Below are positions 1 to 9,261 of a DNA stretch of 48,961 nucleotides, piece after piece. The notes below the pieces were generated by a model that did no database searches, had not been told where the DNA came from, and saw only the letters and a program-made list of their open reading frames with translations. The position numbers were made by a program, and so were the translations under genes. Origin of the DNA: a bacterium (lineage in GTDB: Bacteria; Bacteroidota; Ignavibacteria; Kapaibacteriales; UBA2268); contig JAUIIX010000017.1 of the NCBI GenBank assembly GCA_030431515.1, positions 1 through 48,961 on the forward strand. Reading direction: 5' to 3'. Every line of letters begins with the position of its first letter. Within the stretch, counting starts at the first letter, position 1.

Positions 1-3000
1 CTAATGTCACTTGGAGCTATTGACTTCGGAATAATAATAGATGGGGCAGTTATTATTGTAGAAGGTATTTTATCTACTTTTCATAATTCTAAACTAAATA
101 GAATAATAACTAAAGATGAAAAAGAAGATTTAATCAAGAAAAGTGCTTCTAAAATTTACAAATCTGCTTTCTTTGGTGTAATGATAATACTGATTGTTTT
201 CGTGCCGATATTAAGTCTTGATGGCATAGAAGGTAAAATGTTCAAGCCAATGGCTCAAACTCTTATCTTCGCTATTACTGGCTCCTTAATCTTGTCAATT
301 ACTTATGTACCGATGGTTTCATCTCTATTTCTTTCTAATAATTTGGAATATAAAGAAAACTTTTCGGATAAGATTATTAAGTTTTTACAAAATATCTATA
401 AAGCTACACTAACTTTTGCATTTAAAATTAAATCGATTGTAGTAGTTTCTGCTGTGATTCTATTGATGTTCGCATTTTATTTATTTTCATTAATTGGTGC
501 AGAATTTCTACCCCAATTAGAAGAAGGTGATTTGGCTATGCAAATGACTTTAGAACCAGGAACTTCTCTAACTGAAAGTATTAATAAATCTACTCAGATA
601 GAAAAAGTACTTTTAAGTCATTTCCCAGAAGTAAAAAGTGTTGTTTCCAAAATTGGTACTGCAGAAATCCCTACTGATCCAATGTCAATCGAAAGTGCTG
701 ATATTATGGTCTTACTTAAAGACAAAGAAGAATGGGAATCTGCTAAAACAAGAGAAGATTTAGTTAGTAAAATCAGTAAGGAACTTGAGATAGTTTTCGG
801 TGCGACTATTGAGTTCTCCCAACCAATTCAATTAAGATTTAATGAATTAATGACTGGGTCTAAATCTGATGTTGCTATTCAAGTCTTTGGAGATAATCTT
901 GAGGAGTTAAAGAATTTGGCTGAAGAAATAAGCTCTTTAATTGCTAACGTTGAGGGTGCTAACGATATCAAAGCAGAGGTGACTGAAGGTCTTAAAATAA
1001 TTAATATCAAGTACGATAGAGAAAAAATATCAAGAATGGGTGTTAATATTGATGAAGTTAATAATATCATCAAAACATTTTACTTAGGAACTGATGCTGG
1101 ATATGTAATCGAAAATGATAGAAAGTATGATTTAGTAGTAAGAAGTGAAATGAAAAATGATACAGAAATTGATTTGAATAAAATATTTGTAAGAAATTAT
1201 TTATATGAATTAATTCCAGTTTCTACTTTTGCGAATTTAGAATATATTGACTCACCTATTTTAATTTCTCGTGACCAAACTAAAAGACGTATTAGTGTTG
1301 GAGTAAATATTAGAGGTCGTGATACTGAATCTGTGATAGAAGATATTCAAAAACTAATTGATGAAAATATAAAGCTACCACCCGCTTATTATATTAAATA
1401 TGGTGGGCAGTTTGAAAATCTACAATCAGCAAAAAATAGACTATTCATAGTTCTACCATTAGCATTAGCATTTATTTTTGCTATGCTTTATTTTGCATTC
1501 AATTCAGTAAAAAGTACTGTTATAATATTTACAGCAATTCCATTTTCTGTGATTGGAGGAATTGTAGCTTTATTTATTCGAGATATGCCATTTAGTATAT
1601 CAGCAGGAATTGGATTTATAGCTCTCTTTGGTATTTCTGTTCTTAATGGAATCGTACTTTTATCTCATTTTGAAGAAAAAAAGAAACTCGGATTACCATT
1701 AGAACAATTAATTTTTGAAGGTGCTTTAAGCCGACTTAGACCTGTAATTATGACTGCCTTAGTAGCTGCACTTGGATTTATTCCTATGGCACTATCTACT
1801 GGATTAGGTGCTGAAGTTCAAAAACCACTTGCAACTGTTGTTATTGGTGGTTTGATTTCTTCTACTATTCTAACTTTGATATTGCTACCAATATTTTATT
1901 ATTATTTTTATAACAAAAAAACTAAAATAAATATGAGTGCATTAACAATTCTAATTCTTCCATTTTTGTTTAATATTACTTATTCTCAAGATGTTTTAAG
2001 TAAAGAAGAAGTAATTTCTAAAGCAATTGAAAATAGTAATTTTAAAATGAATTTAGATTTACAAGTAAAGCAATCTAAAGAGTATAAAAGAATTACTAAC
2101 CCAATGGGTGATTTGAATATCCAATCAAATTTAATGGATAATAATTCTGAAACAGAGTTCCAAGCAATTCAGAATTTTAATAATATTTTTGCTATTTCTA
2201 ATTCTTCAGATTTAGCAAAAAACTATGTTGACCTTGCTGAAGCAAATTCTTATATTAAACTTAAAGAATTTATAAAGGAAATTGAGGATAAATATGCTGA
2301 ATGGAAGTTCTTATATTCTCAAATTGTTATCCTTGACACTCTAATTCTTAGGAATAATATTGTACTTTCAAATGCTAAATTAAAGCATGAGAAAAAATCA
2401 ATTTCCGATATTGATTTGAATATTATTAAGTCTAATCATTTGAATTTACAGAATCAAATGAATAAGATTAAAATTGAATATAATGCAATTAGAGCAGAAA
2501 TATTATCTTTAATAAAATTAGAAAATAATAATCTCAATCCAAAAATTGATTACAAGGGTTTTGATTCTAAGCAAAATTCTGAATTAGATTATAGACTTTT
2601 AGAGTTCTATGAAAATAAAATAAAGGAAGCACAGTATCAATCTAAAATTCATGACAAGAGCAAATATCCTGATTTTGGAATAGGATATATGCACAGAAAT
2701 TTCCCGAATAGTATTAACTCTAATGGGCTTGCATTAAGTTTATCTTTTCCTTTGTTTAATAATTCATATAAAACAGAGAGAAACCAAACTTTAATTCAAT
2801 CAGAGATTTATCAAAATGAATACAATCAATTAAAACTTGAGTTAACTAATAAACTTAGTCAACTAATTAATAGTTATAACTATATAGAAGAAAATGAAAC
2901 TGATTTCGATTTTGAAAATTCAATGAATGCTCTTTACAAGAATTTAGAATTAGGTAATATTTCTAATTTTGAATTTTACCAGACTCTTCACACATTTATT

Positions 3001-3087
3001 CAAGCAAAATTATCTTTATTAGAAATAGATAAAAATAAAGAACTTCTGCTTAATCAAATTAACTTTTTAACTATCAAAAAGGATTAA
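1..3087 (+). CDS. CusA/CzcA-type heavy-metal RND efflux pump fused to a TolC-like outer-membrane factor, 5'-truncated by the window
   Basis: The reading frame is open to the first base, so the gene begins upstream and only its later part is here. Residues 1-640 (counted from the Met at base 4) are the second half of a heavy-metal RND pump: the segment MSLGAIDFGIIIDGAV is the fourth transmembrane helix region with its acidic residue, followed by the porter domain and a last block of hydrophobic helices around 480-635. From about 645 a second hydrophobic, signal-like stretch leads into a coiled-coil-rich region of about 380 residues resembling outer-membrane factors of the TolC/CusC type. Such pump plus outer-membrane-factor fusions are known in Bacteroidota. 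It would export monovalent or divalent metal ions by proton antiport; the metal cannot be read from the sequence. The adaptor gene follows after 4 bases. Confidence 0.88.
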   Translation, partial: LMSLGAIDFGIIIDGAVIIVEGILSTFHNSKLNRIITKDEKEDLIKKSASKIYKSAFFGVMIILIVFVPILSLDGIEGKMFKPMAQTLIFAITGSLILSITYVPMVSSLFLSNNLEYKENFSDKIIKFLQNIYKATLTFAFKIKSIVVVSAVILLMFAFYLFSLIGAEFLPQLEEGDLAMQMTLEPGTSLTESINKSTQIEKVLLSHFPEVKSVVSKIGTAEIPTDPMSIESADIMVLLKDKEEWESAKTREDLVSKISKELEIVFGATIEFSQPIQLRFNELMTGSKSDVAIQVFGDNLEELKNLAEEISSLIANVEGANDIKAEVTEGLKIINIKYDREKISRMGVNIDEVNNIIKTFYLGTDAGYVIENDRKYDLVVRSEMKNDTEIDLNKIFVRNYLYELIPVSTFANLEYIDSPILISRDQTKRRISVGVNIRGRDTESVIEDIQKLIDENIKLPPAYYIKYGGQFENLQSAKNRLFIVLPLALAFIFAMLYFAFNSVKSTVIIFTAIPFSVIGGIVALFIRDMPFSISAGIGFIALFGISVLNGIVLLSHFEEKKKLGLPLEQLIFEGALSRLRPVIMTALVAALGFIPMALSTGLGAEVQKPLATVVIGGLISSTILTLILLPIFYYYFYNKKTKINMSALTILILPFLFNITYSQDVLSKEEVISKAIENSNFKMNLDLQVKQSKEYKRITNPMGDLNIQSNLMDNNSETEFQAIQNFNNIFAISNSSDLAKNYVDLAEANSYIKLKEFIKEIEDKYAEWKFLYSQIVILDTLILRNNIVLSNAKLKHEKKSISDIDLNIIKSNHLNLQNQMNKIKIEYNAIRAEILSLIKLENNNLNPKIDYKGFDSKQNSELDYRLLEFYENKIKEAQYQSKIHDKSKYPDFGIGYMHRNFPNSINSNGLALSLSFPLFNNSYKTERNQTLIQSEIYQNEYNQLKLELTNKLSQLINSYNYIEENETDFDFENSMNALYKNLELGNISNFEFYQTLHTFIQAKLSLLEIDKNKELLLNQINFLTIKKD

Positions 3088-3091
3088 AAAA

Positions 3092-4201
3092 ATGAAAATA
3101 TTAATAATTATAATTACTACTTTATTCCTTTTCTCTTGTACAAAAGAGGAAAATAATAAAGACGAAGAAATGCCTCAAAATCTAAATTCTATGTCATTGA
3201 ACAAAGAAGAAATTGAGTTGAATAATATAGAGTTTGCTACTCTGCAACATATAAATCTTTCAAATAATATAAGTTTATCTGGTAAAATAGATGTAAACCC
3301 AAATAGTAGAATTGATATTAATGCTCCATTTCAGGGCTTTATCAGAAATATTAATCTAATTGAAGGGGATAAAGTTTCTAAAGGTCAAGTTCTATTTGAA
3401 ATTGAAAACTTAGATTTGATTCATATTCAAAGTAAATATGTAGAACTAAAAAACAATTTTAAACAAAGTGAAATCGAATTTAACAGACAAAAGGAATTGA
3501 TTAAAGAAAAAGCTATCTCTGAAAAGGAATTTTTAGAGTTTGAGAGAATTCACAACAATTTAAAAAATAGTATAAATTCTATTGAACAAGAGTTAAAATA
3601 TTATAGAATTGATTTGAAAAAAGTGCTTGAAAGTAATAGATTTCAAGAGAAAATTCAAGTTAGATCTGATTTTAATGCTTTTGTAAAAAAGATTAATATT
3701 AATAATGGTAAGTTTATTGATAAAAATAATACTTTGATGGAATTAGTAAACACTGACCATCTTCACGCCGAATTATTTAGTCCAATTACTTATCGAAATA
3801 TGATTAAATTAAATGATACAATTTCAATTAATTATAATAATAATTCATACAAGGCATTTGTTTATCAAATTTCAAAGACAGTAGATGAACATACTAATAT
3901 GTTTATGATTCATTCGCATTTTGTTGATGATATTGAAATTCCAATCGGGACTTTTGTCAATGCTCAATTAATGGCAAATTCTATGTCAGTTAATGCAATA
4001 GAAAAGGAATGTATTTTAAGTAAAAATGGTAAAAATATTGTGCTAACAGTTGAAAATGAGATTATCTCTGAAATTGAAGTTAATCTTGGTGTTAAAAATG
4101 AAAATTATCAAGAAATATTAAACTTTAAAGATATTGAAGGTAAAAAAATAATCTCAAAAGGAGCAAAAGCATTTCAAAATTCTAACTTGATGGCAAATTA
4201 A
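3092..4201 (+). CDS. RND efflux periplasmic adaptor lipoprotein (CusB/CzcB type)
   Basis: This 369-residue protein begins with a lipoprotein signal (hydrophobic run ending in LFSC, Cys16 as the lipidation site). A biotinyl-lipoyl-like half-motif at about 70-110 (ID-INAPFQGFI, then EGDKVSKGQVLFEI) is followed by a helical hairpin (about 110-185) and a second lipoyl-like half, the usual order of membrane-fusion proteins. It is shorter than many adaptors of this family and lacks a long C-terminal metal-binding extension. It should bridge the pump and outer-membrane factor encoded just upstream, and the 4-base spacing implies one transcript. No CzcC gene is needed because the outer-membrane factor is fused to the pump. 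Confidence 0.85.
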   Translation: MKILIIIITTLFLFSCTKEENNKDEEMPQNLNSMSLNKEEIELNNIEFATLQHINLSNNISLSGKIDVNPNSRIDINAPFQGFIRNINLIEGDKVSKGQVLFEIENLDLIHIQSKYVELKNNFKQSEIEFNRQKELIKEKAISEKEFLEFERIHNNLKNSINSIEQELKYYRIDLKKVLESNRFQEKIQVRSDFNAFVKKININNGKFIDKNNTLMELVNTDHLHAELFSPITYRNMIKLNDTISINYNNNSYKAFVYQISKTVDEHTNMFMIHSHFVDDIEIPIGTFVNAQLMANSMSVNAIEKECILSKNGKNIVLTVENEIISEIEVNLGVKNENYQEILNFKDIEGKKIISKGAKAFQNSNLMAN

Positions 4202-4237
4202 AAAATTCAAATTTATCTATTTTTGCAAAATTTACCT

Positions 4238-4278
4238 AAAGAGTTGAAAAAAAAGTTAAAATTTTTTCAACTCTTTTT
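4238..4278 (+). terminator. Intrinsic terminator after the metal-efflux operon
   Basis: A perfect inverted repeat AAAGAGTTGAAAAAA / TTTTTTCAACTCTTT with a 9-base loop is followed by a short T-rich run. It sits 36 bases after the adaptor stop codon. Confidence 0.8.
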
Positions 4279-4333
4279 CCTTTATTTTACTAACACTTAC
4301 TGCGATGAGTAAAAAAAAGTTAAATTATTTTTA

Positions 4334-4341
4334 TATTTTTG
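4334..4341 (+). promoter_or_regulatory. Possible -7 promoter element for the lipoprotein-sigma operon
   Basis: TATTTTTG matches the Bacteroidota -7 consensus TAnnTTTG, 35 bases before the next start codon and downstream of the terminator. No clear TTTG is seen 19-21 bases upstream, so the call rests on the -7 element and position alone. Confidence 0.4.
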
Positions 4342-4376
4342 CGTGATGTTTTCCACTTTTATGTGTCTATGTATAT

Positions 4377-5324
4377 ATGAAGCTTACAAATTTTAAAAAT
4401 TATTCTTATTTTTTGCTGATTTTACTTTTTGCCTGCAATCCATGTGAAGATGGAACTGGCAATGATAAAAATAAAAATTATATCTTTTATCAAGCAAATA
4501 GTTCGGATAAATCTCTAATTTTTAGATTTGATTACGAAAATTTCTTAATCAAAGAAGTAAGTGAAAAATTTGATTTAGGAGAGAGTTCTCATAAAGAAAA
4601 AATAATCACTTTTAATGATGATTCAGTTCTGATTTATGATGTTTTCTCTTTGGAAAGTTTTTTAGTTCTTGATAATGTTCCAGGACTTAGTATTAAAAAT
4701 TGCTTTTTGAATAGCACTGGGAATATTTTTGCAGTTCGGTCTAAAGAAAATGAACTTTATAAAAGTGATTTGTCAAGCAATTTAGAGTTCTTAAAAAGTA
4801 ATTTGCTGGACTATAAGTGTGCTTTATTTGGAGATAATGTTTATTTTTGGACAAGTGGAAATAAGTTTACACTTAATTCAATTAATATTCAAAATTCTAA
4901 TGAATTGAGTATTAATTTGAATTTAAGTAAAAATAATATTTCTGATTTATCGGCTAATGAAGATAATATCGTATTTTCTAATTATGATAATATCTCAAGT
5001 AAAATATATATTTTGTCGAATAATCTACAAGTAATCGACACAAGTAAAACTATTGATAGACCAGATACTAAAGTAGTTTTATTAAATAAAGATATTGTTT
5101 ATTATGATAAAACTAAAATATACTCTGAAAATGATGAAGTCTTGTTTGAGAGTATTGACGAAACGATTTTAAATATAGAATACAATAATAAATTAAATAT
5201 TGTGTTCTTGTATGTAGAAAATAATTCCACTAATGAAAAAAGCATATATTATGCAAAGTATCAGGATAATGGAAAGATTGAAAATTTACTTCTTTTAATC
5301 AATAAGGCAGAAAAAGCTAATTAA
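4377..5324 (+). CDS. Lipoprotein of unknown function upstream of an ECF sigma factor
   Basis: The 315-residue product has a lipoprotein signal (hydrophobic run then FACNPC; the first Cys is the likely lipidation site). The rest is rich in beta-strand-forming stretches with repeated S-N-D turns and no long helices, suggesting a beta-propeller or other all-beta fold, but no family is recognised. The stop codon overlaps the ATG of the sigma factor by one base, so the two are translated from one mRNA. That coupling suggests a role in the envelope signal read by the sigma/anti-sigma pair, which is inference. Confidence 0.7.
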   Translation: MKLTNFKNYSYFLLILLFACNPCEDGTGNDKNKNYIFYQANSSDKSLIFRFDYENFLIKEVSEKFDLGESSHKEKIITFNDDSVLIYDVFSLESFLVLDNVPGLSIKNCFLNSTGNIFAVRSKENELYKSDLSSNLEFLKSNLLDYKCALFGDNVYFWTSGNKFTLNSINIQNSNELSINLNLSKNNISDLSANEDNIVFSNYDNISSKIYILSNNLQVIDTSKTIDRPDTKVVLLNKDIVYYDKTKIYSENDEVLFESIDETILNIEYNNKLNIVFLYVENNSTNEKSIYYAKYQDNGKIENLLLLINKAEKAN

Positions 5325-5911
5325 TGTGGTTTGAAAAAGAAAATATTGACACTAAAGATTTCTCTATTGAAGAACTAATTAAACTATTTAATGGTTCTAA
5401 AAAAGAGAAAGAAATAGCGTTTACTTATGTTTACAATAAGTATTCAAACCGTCTCTATGCCTATTGTTTAAGAATTGCATCATCTAAAAGCGATGCTGAT
5501 GATATATTTCAAGAAACTTTCACAAGTTTTTTAAATTCACAAAAAAATGAATTTGAAGTTACTAATATCGCTTCTTATTTAATTAAAATTGCACGTAATA
5601 TTGAACTGAATTTAAAAAGAAATAAAAAAGAATTTTATCTTAATATCGAAGAGTATGACGACATTCTGCTTATAGATGAAAAAGATAAATACGAAAAGAA
5701 AGAAGAAATGGAGATTATTGCAAAAGCATTAGAACTTCTGGATTTTCATTACAAAGAGATTTTTGTGCTTAGGCAATATCATAATATGAGTTATGAAGAG
5801 ATTGCTGAAATCACTAATGAAAAAATAAATGTTTTAAGAAACAGATATTTTAAGGCGAAAGAAAAATTAAAAGAAATTCTTGACCCAATACTAAACGAGA
5901 AAATTAAATAA
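5324..5911 (+). CDS. ECF-type RNA polymerase sigma factor
   Basis: This 195-residue protein has the two domains of extracytoplasmic-function sigma factors. Region 2 lies at about 25-100 (AFTYVYNKYSNRLYAYCLRI, then SDADDIFQETF, the core-binding helix with its conserved D-x-x-Q-E-x-F pattern). Region 4 lies at about 125-190 (LLDFHYKEIFVLRQYHNMSYEEIA, the -35-binding helix-turn-helix). The ATG overlaps the upstream stop codon by one base. The next gene, 13 bases downstream, begins with a short anti-sigma-like segment and one membrane helix, which fits a sigma/anti-sigma operon. Confidence 0.9.
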   Translation: MWFEKENIDTKDFSIEELIKLFNGSKKEKEIAFTYVYNKYSNRLYAYCLRIASSKSDADDIFQETFTSFLNSQKNEFEVTNIASYLIKIARNIELNLKRNKKEFYLNIEEYDDILLIDEKDKYEKKEEMEIIAKALELLDFHYKEIFVLRQYHNMSYEEIAEITNEKINVLRNRYFKAKEKLKEILDPILNEKIK

Positions 5912-5924
5912 AAGGTATTTTATT

Positions 5925-7208
5925 ATGACATTCGAACGATTAATACACGACTATTTAGATGAAGGACTATCCGAACCAATGCAAGAGGTTCTTTTTGGTC
6001 AGTTATCATCAAATAGTGAACTCCGAATAGAGTTCAATAAACAGATGAAGTTGCACTTATTAGCAAAAGATGATTTTGAAAATATTGCTCCACCAACAGA
6101 ATTAACAAATAAAGTATTTCTTAATGCGGGCTTTTCTGCACCATTTGCATCACTACCTGGCTTTAAGATTTCATATCTGTTCGGTTTAATTCCTATATTA
6201 TTTGCATTATATTTCTTAACTGATATTGACAATAATATAAATCGTGATTTAGCAAGTGAAAACTCTATATCAATTCAATCAGGAAATAAAGCAATAAATA
6301 GCAATATATTAGGAGTAAACTCATCAAATAGTAATTCCGATATAATTGCTAATGATGAGATTAATAAGTCTAATAATTCTGAAAATGGACTTGATAATTC
6401 TATTAATAATTCAAATAAGATTTTTAGAGGTAAATCTTCTTTTGTTGCATCTAATAAAGAAAATACTTCAAATAGTAAAAAATCAACTCAATCGTTTTCA
6501 CAATCAAATGATTCTGATGAACACATAACTTACTTGCATGAAAGAAATATGGATTTTATGGGAAGACCATCATTTATTATATCTTCTTCACCTATTAAAG
6601 AAAGTCTAATTAGTGTAACTAAAGTTAATCAACCTATTATCAATATTAATAGTCCAAGCATAGATAATAATTTTGTGATGTCAGCAAATAATAGAAATAT
6701 TGGTGATGATATTACTTCTATGGCAATTATTATTAAAGGAATTAATAACTCTTCTTTAAATCAAAATATTGCTTCTGCTACTCTACCAATAGCTAATTAT
6801 GCATTTGCTATTGTTTATAAATTTGAAAATAATTGGGCTATTCTTGCAGAGTATTCAAAAGAAAATTTCTTTCAAGAATTTCAAAACACTAACGCTGATG
6901 GAATAAACTATACAACTAAGCAAAATCCAAGTTTATCAATTATTTCTGCTGGACTGAGATACACTGCTAAAGATATGTTTAATAGTAATATAATTTACCC
7001 TTTCCTACAAGCAAATGCTGGATATACTACAATCGGTGCTGTATCTAAATTAATTGCTGGACTAGAATATAGAGTTACTAATGAATTGTCAATTATACCA
7101 TCTTACGAATTTTCTAATTTAGTATATGCAAATCAATTCGGTAATTATTTTGCATTTAATAATGGATTTTCTTTAGGATTATCTTATAATTTTAATGAAA
7201 GGAAATAA
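5925..7208 (+). CDS. Putative membrane anti-sigma protein with C-terminal beta-barrel-like domain
   Basis: The N-terminal 80 residues (FERLIHDYLDEGLSEP, then a segment ending EFNKQMKLH) resemble the small helical cytoplasmic module of anti-sigma factors that counts short, weakly conserved residues. One membrane helix lies at about 85-103. It is followed by a long Ser/Asn-rich low-complexity linker (about 105-190) and a C-terminal region with alternating aromatic strands ending in YNF, resembling an outer-membrane beta-barrel (about 255-427). A single chain joining an anti-sigma module to a barrel would span the periplasm. The gene follows the sigma factor by 13 bases. The functional call is inferred from context and layout. 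Confidence 0.6.
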   Translation: MTFERLIHDYLDEGLSEPMQEVLFGQLSSNSELRIEFNKQMKLHLLAKDDFENIAPPTELTNKVFLNAGFSAPFASLPGFKISYLFGLIPILFALYFLTDIDNNINRDLASENSISIQSGNKAINSNILGVNSSNSNSDIIANDEINKSNNSENGLDNSINNSNKIFRGKSSFVASNKENTSNSKKSTQSFSQSNDSDEHITYLHERNMDFMGRPSFIISSSPIKESLISVTKVNQPIININSPSIDNNFVMSANNRNIGDDITSMAIIIKGINNSSLNQNIASATLPIANYAFAIVYKFENNWAILAEYSKENFFQEFQNTNADGINYTTKQNPSLSIISAGLRYTAKDMFNSNIIYPFLQANAGYTTIGAVSKLIAGLEYRVTNELSIIPSYEFSNLVYANQFGNYFAFNNGFSLGLSYNFNERK

Positions 7209-7235
7209 TTTCCTTAAATATTTATTTAATTTTCA

Positions 7236-7243
7236 TAATTTTG
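7236..7243 (+). promoter_or_regulatory. -7 promoter element for agmatinase
   Basis: TAATTTTG is an exact match to TAnnTTTG. Transcription would start near 7250, leaving a very short leader to the ATG at 7261, so the in-frame ATG at 7279 is a realistic alternative start. No -33 TTTG is visible. Confidence 0.45.
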
Positions 7244-7260
7244 TATAAATTTATCCATTA

Positions 7261-8169
7261 ATGATAAAATCAATAATTATGAAAACATTAGATATCAACT
7301 CAAATTTTCTTGCATTAGAAGAAAAAGACTCAAACTACAAAGACTCAAAAATTGCTATCCTTTCAGTACCCTACGAACACACTGTTAGTTATGGAGGTGG
7401 AACTGCAAAAGGTCCAGAAGCAATCCTAAAAGCTAGCCATTTCGTAGAATTTTACGACGATGAATTTGATAAAGAAGTTTGCTTCGAACAAGGTATATCA
7501 ACTTTAGAATCACTATCTTTTAATAATTTAAAAGACAAAGAAGCATTAGATTATATTGCCGATAATGTGCGTGCTTTGTTGAACGACGATAAATTTGTAA
7601 TCACTCTCGGCGGTGAACATACTATATCTTCTGCTCCAATAAAAGCTCACTACGAAAAGTACCCTAATATGAGTATTTTACAATTTGATGCACATTCAGA
7701 CTTACGTGAAGAATATCAAGATAATCCATACTCACACGCTTCAATTATGGCAAGAGTAAAAGATTTCTTCCCTGCTAATCGCATTACACAACTTGGAATT
7801 AGAGCTTTATGTATCGAAGAATCAGTATTTATAAAAGAAAATAAAGTAAATACATTTTTTGCATCTGCAGTTAGAACTAAAAAACATGGTGATAATTGGG
7901 TAGAAAATTTAGTAAATACATTAAATAATGAAGTTTATGTAACTTTTGATGTTGACTTTTTTGATCCTTCAATAATGCCATCAACTGGAACTCCTGAACC
8001 AGATGGATTCCTTTATAGCGAAACAATTGATGTATTTCGAGAGATGAAAAGACAGGGAAAAAAGATAATTGGCTTTGATGTAGTCGAACTTGCACCTGAC
8101 GAAAGGACTTATCACCCTGACTTACTTACTGCTAGATTAATTTACAAAATGTTAAATTTTTGTTTTTAA
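7261..8169 (+). CDS. speB: Agmatinase (arginase/ureohydrolase family)
   Basis: The 302-residue protein contains the complete binuclear manganese site of ureohydrolases: GGEH (His120), DAHSD (Asp143, His145, Asp147) and DVDFFDP (Asp230, Asp232), plus VELAP near 275. Length and motif order fit agmatinase, which hydrolyses agmatine to putrescine and urea in polyamine synthesis; other ureohydrolases (guanidinobutyrase, formiminoglutamase) share these motifs and cannot be excluded. The first six residues are unusual, and the Met at residue 7 (base 7279) begins a more typical N-terminus. It stands alone with its own promoter-like element. Confidence 0.9.
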   Translation: MIKSIIMKTLDINSNFLALEEKDSNYKDSKIAILSVPYEHTVSYGGGTAKGPEAILKASHFVEFYDDEFDKEVCFEQGISTLESLSFNNLKDKEALDYIADNVRALLNDDKFVITLGGEHTISSAPIKAHYEKYPNMSILQFDAHSDLREEYQDNPYSHASIMARVKDFFPANRITQLGIRALCIEESVFIKENKVNTFFASAVRTKKHGDNWVENLVNTLNNEVYVTFDVDFFDPSIMPSTGTPEPDGFLYSETIDVFREMKRQGKKIIGFDVVELAPDERTYHPDLLTARLIYKMLNFCF

Positions 8170-8189
8170 ACAAAATTAGCGTATTTTCG
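8159..8189 (+). promoter_or_regulatory. Putative promoter of porD
   Basis: TTTG at 8159-8162, a 19-base spacer, then TATTTTCG at 8182-8189, which differs from TAnnTTTG at one position. It overlaps the end of speB and lies 31 bases before the porD start. Confidence 0.45.
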
Positions 8190-8220
8190 TATTAATTAAA
8201 TAAAAATAATGGAATAAAAA

Positions 8221-9111
8221 ATGAAATATATTTTAATATTAGCACTATTACTAATCAGTGTAAATATCTATTCTCAAGAAATTGAAGCAAGCGTATCTGT
8301 TGATGTTCAACAAATAAATCAAGAATATAGAATTAATGTCCAGTCGATGGCTTCTGACTTAGAAAAGTATATTAATAATACAAAATTCACAAATGGACAA
8401 TGGGAAGGACCAAAAATCCCCGTGGATATTTCCATTATTTTATCTGGTGGATTTAATAACAGCTTCCAAGGGAGATTAATTCTTACTTCACAACTAAGAT
8501 TAAATAATGATGACGACCTTAGAACATCTGTTTTAAAATTAATGGATGCAAAATGGAATTTTGAATATGCTCGTGGAGCTTTTTTCAGTTACAATCCCCT
8601 TCGTTATGACCCTTTTATCACTCTAATAGATTTTTATATGAATTTAGTAATAGGAGCTGACATGGACTGCTATAGCGAACTGGGTGGCTCTAAGATGTAT
8701 CAGAATGCACGCCAGATTTGTTTACTTGGTGCAAACAACAATGGACAAGGGTATGAGACATTCTCACAACCTGGTGAATTTACACGCTACAACTTAGTAA
8801 CTGAAATGGTTGATCTAAGATATGAAGAATTTAGAAAATTATTATTTGCATTTTTCTACGATGGCTTAGATTTGATGGTAACAGATAAAGAGCAAGGACT
8901 AAAAAACTTAGCATCAGTGATTGCAGATATGGCAGCATATAAACAAAATAAATTAACTGGTCCATCAGTATTCTTACAAGCATTCTTTGATGCAAAATCA
9001 CGTGAAATAGCAAATGCCCTAAAGGGTTATGATAACGAACAAGTATTTAAAGACCTTATGTATTTAGACCCAAGTAATTCAACACAATACCAAAACGCAA
9101 GAGATGAATAA
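8221..9111 (+). CDS. porD: PorD-like protein, DUF4835 (type IX secretion associated)
   Basis: The product has a cleavable signal peptide (hydrophobic stretch ending NIYSQ) and 296 residues, the normal DUF4835 size. Family landmarks are visible: the early WEGPKIPVDI segment after the paired helix region, WNFEY near 112, DPFITLIDFYMNLVIGAD near 135-150 and a GG-x-x-x-x-x-NARQI segment near 160. DUF4835/PorD proteins are periplasmic and are needed for assembly of the type IX secretion machinery in Bacteroidota. The next gene encodes a protein with a type IX sorting tail, although it has its own promoter. The exact biochemical role of the family is not established. Confidence 0.87.
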   Translation: MKYILILALLLISVNIYSQEIEASVSVDVQQINQEYRINVQSMASDLEKYINNTKFTNGQWEGPKIPVDISIILSGGFNNSFQGRLILTSQLRLNNDDDLRTSVLKLMDAKWNFEYARGAFFSYNPLRYDPFITLIDFYMNLVIGADMDCYSELGGSKMYQNARQICLLGANNNGQGYETFSQPGEFTRYNLVTEMVDLRYEEFRKLLFAFFYDGLDLMVTDKEQGLKNLASVIADMAAYKQNKLTGPSVFLQAFFDAKSREIANALKGYDNEQVFKDLMYLDPSNSTQYQNARDE

Positions 9112-9138
9112 GAAATAATATCTTAATAATTATTAAAT

Positions 9139-9169
9139 AAAAAAACGAGCAATTTGTTCGTTTTTTTTT
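9139..9169 (+). terminator. Intrinsic terminator after porD
   Basis: AAACGAGC / GTTCGTTT (one G-U pair) with a 5-base loop, followed by nine T residues, 27 bases after the porD stop codon. The A-run on the left side means that it could also work on the other strand. Confidence 0.85.
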
Positions 9170-9198
9170 GTTTTAAATTAAAAATATAATTAACTTTG
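9167..9198 (+). promoter_or_regulatory. Promoter of the sorting-tail propeller protein
   Basis: TTTG at 9167-9170, a 20-base spacer and TAACTTTG at 9191-9198 match the Bacteroidota promoter consensus exactly. The -33 element overlaps the T-tract of the preceding terminator. Confidence 0.7.
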
Positions 9199-9261
9199 TC
9201 AAAGCAAAAATGAGAAATCATAAAATAACATTTTGATTTATCTAATTTATAAATTGTGGAG

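Noticed and set aside
879..1073. Minus-strand reading frame within the efflux pump gene
   Set aside because: It is entirely inside the pump gene, which has strong family motifs; the frame is a shadow.
5999..6528. Minus- and plus-strand frames inside the anti-sigma/barrel gene
   Set aside because: Overlap a continuous frame with a plausible domain layout; their compositions are unlike proteins (Leu/Ile-only repeats).
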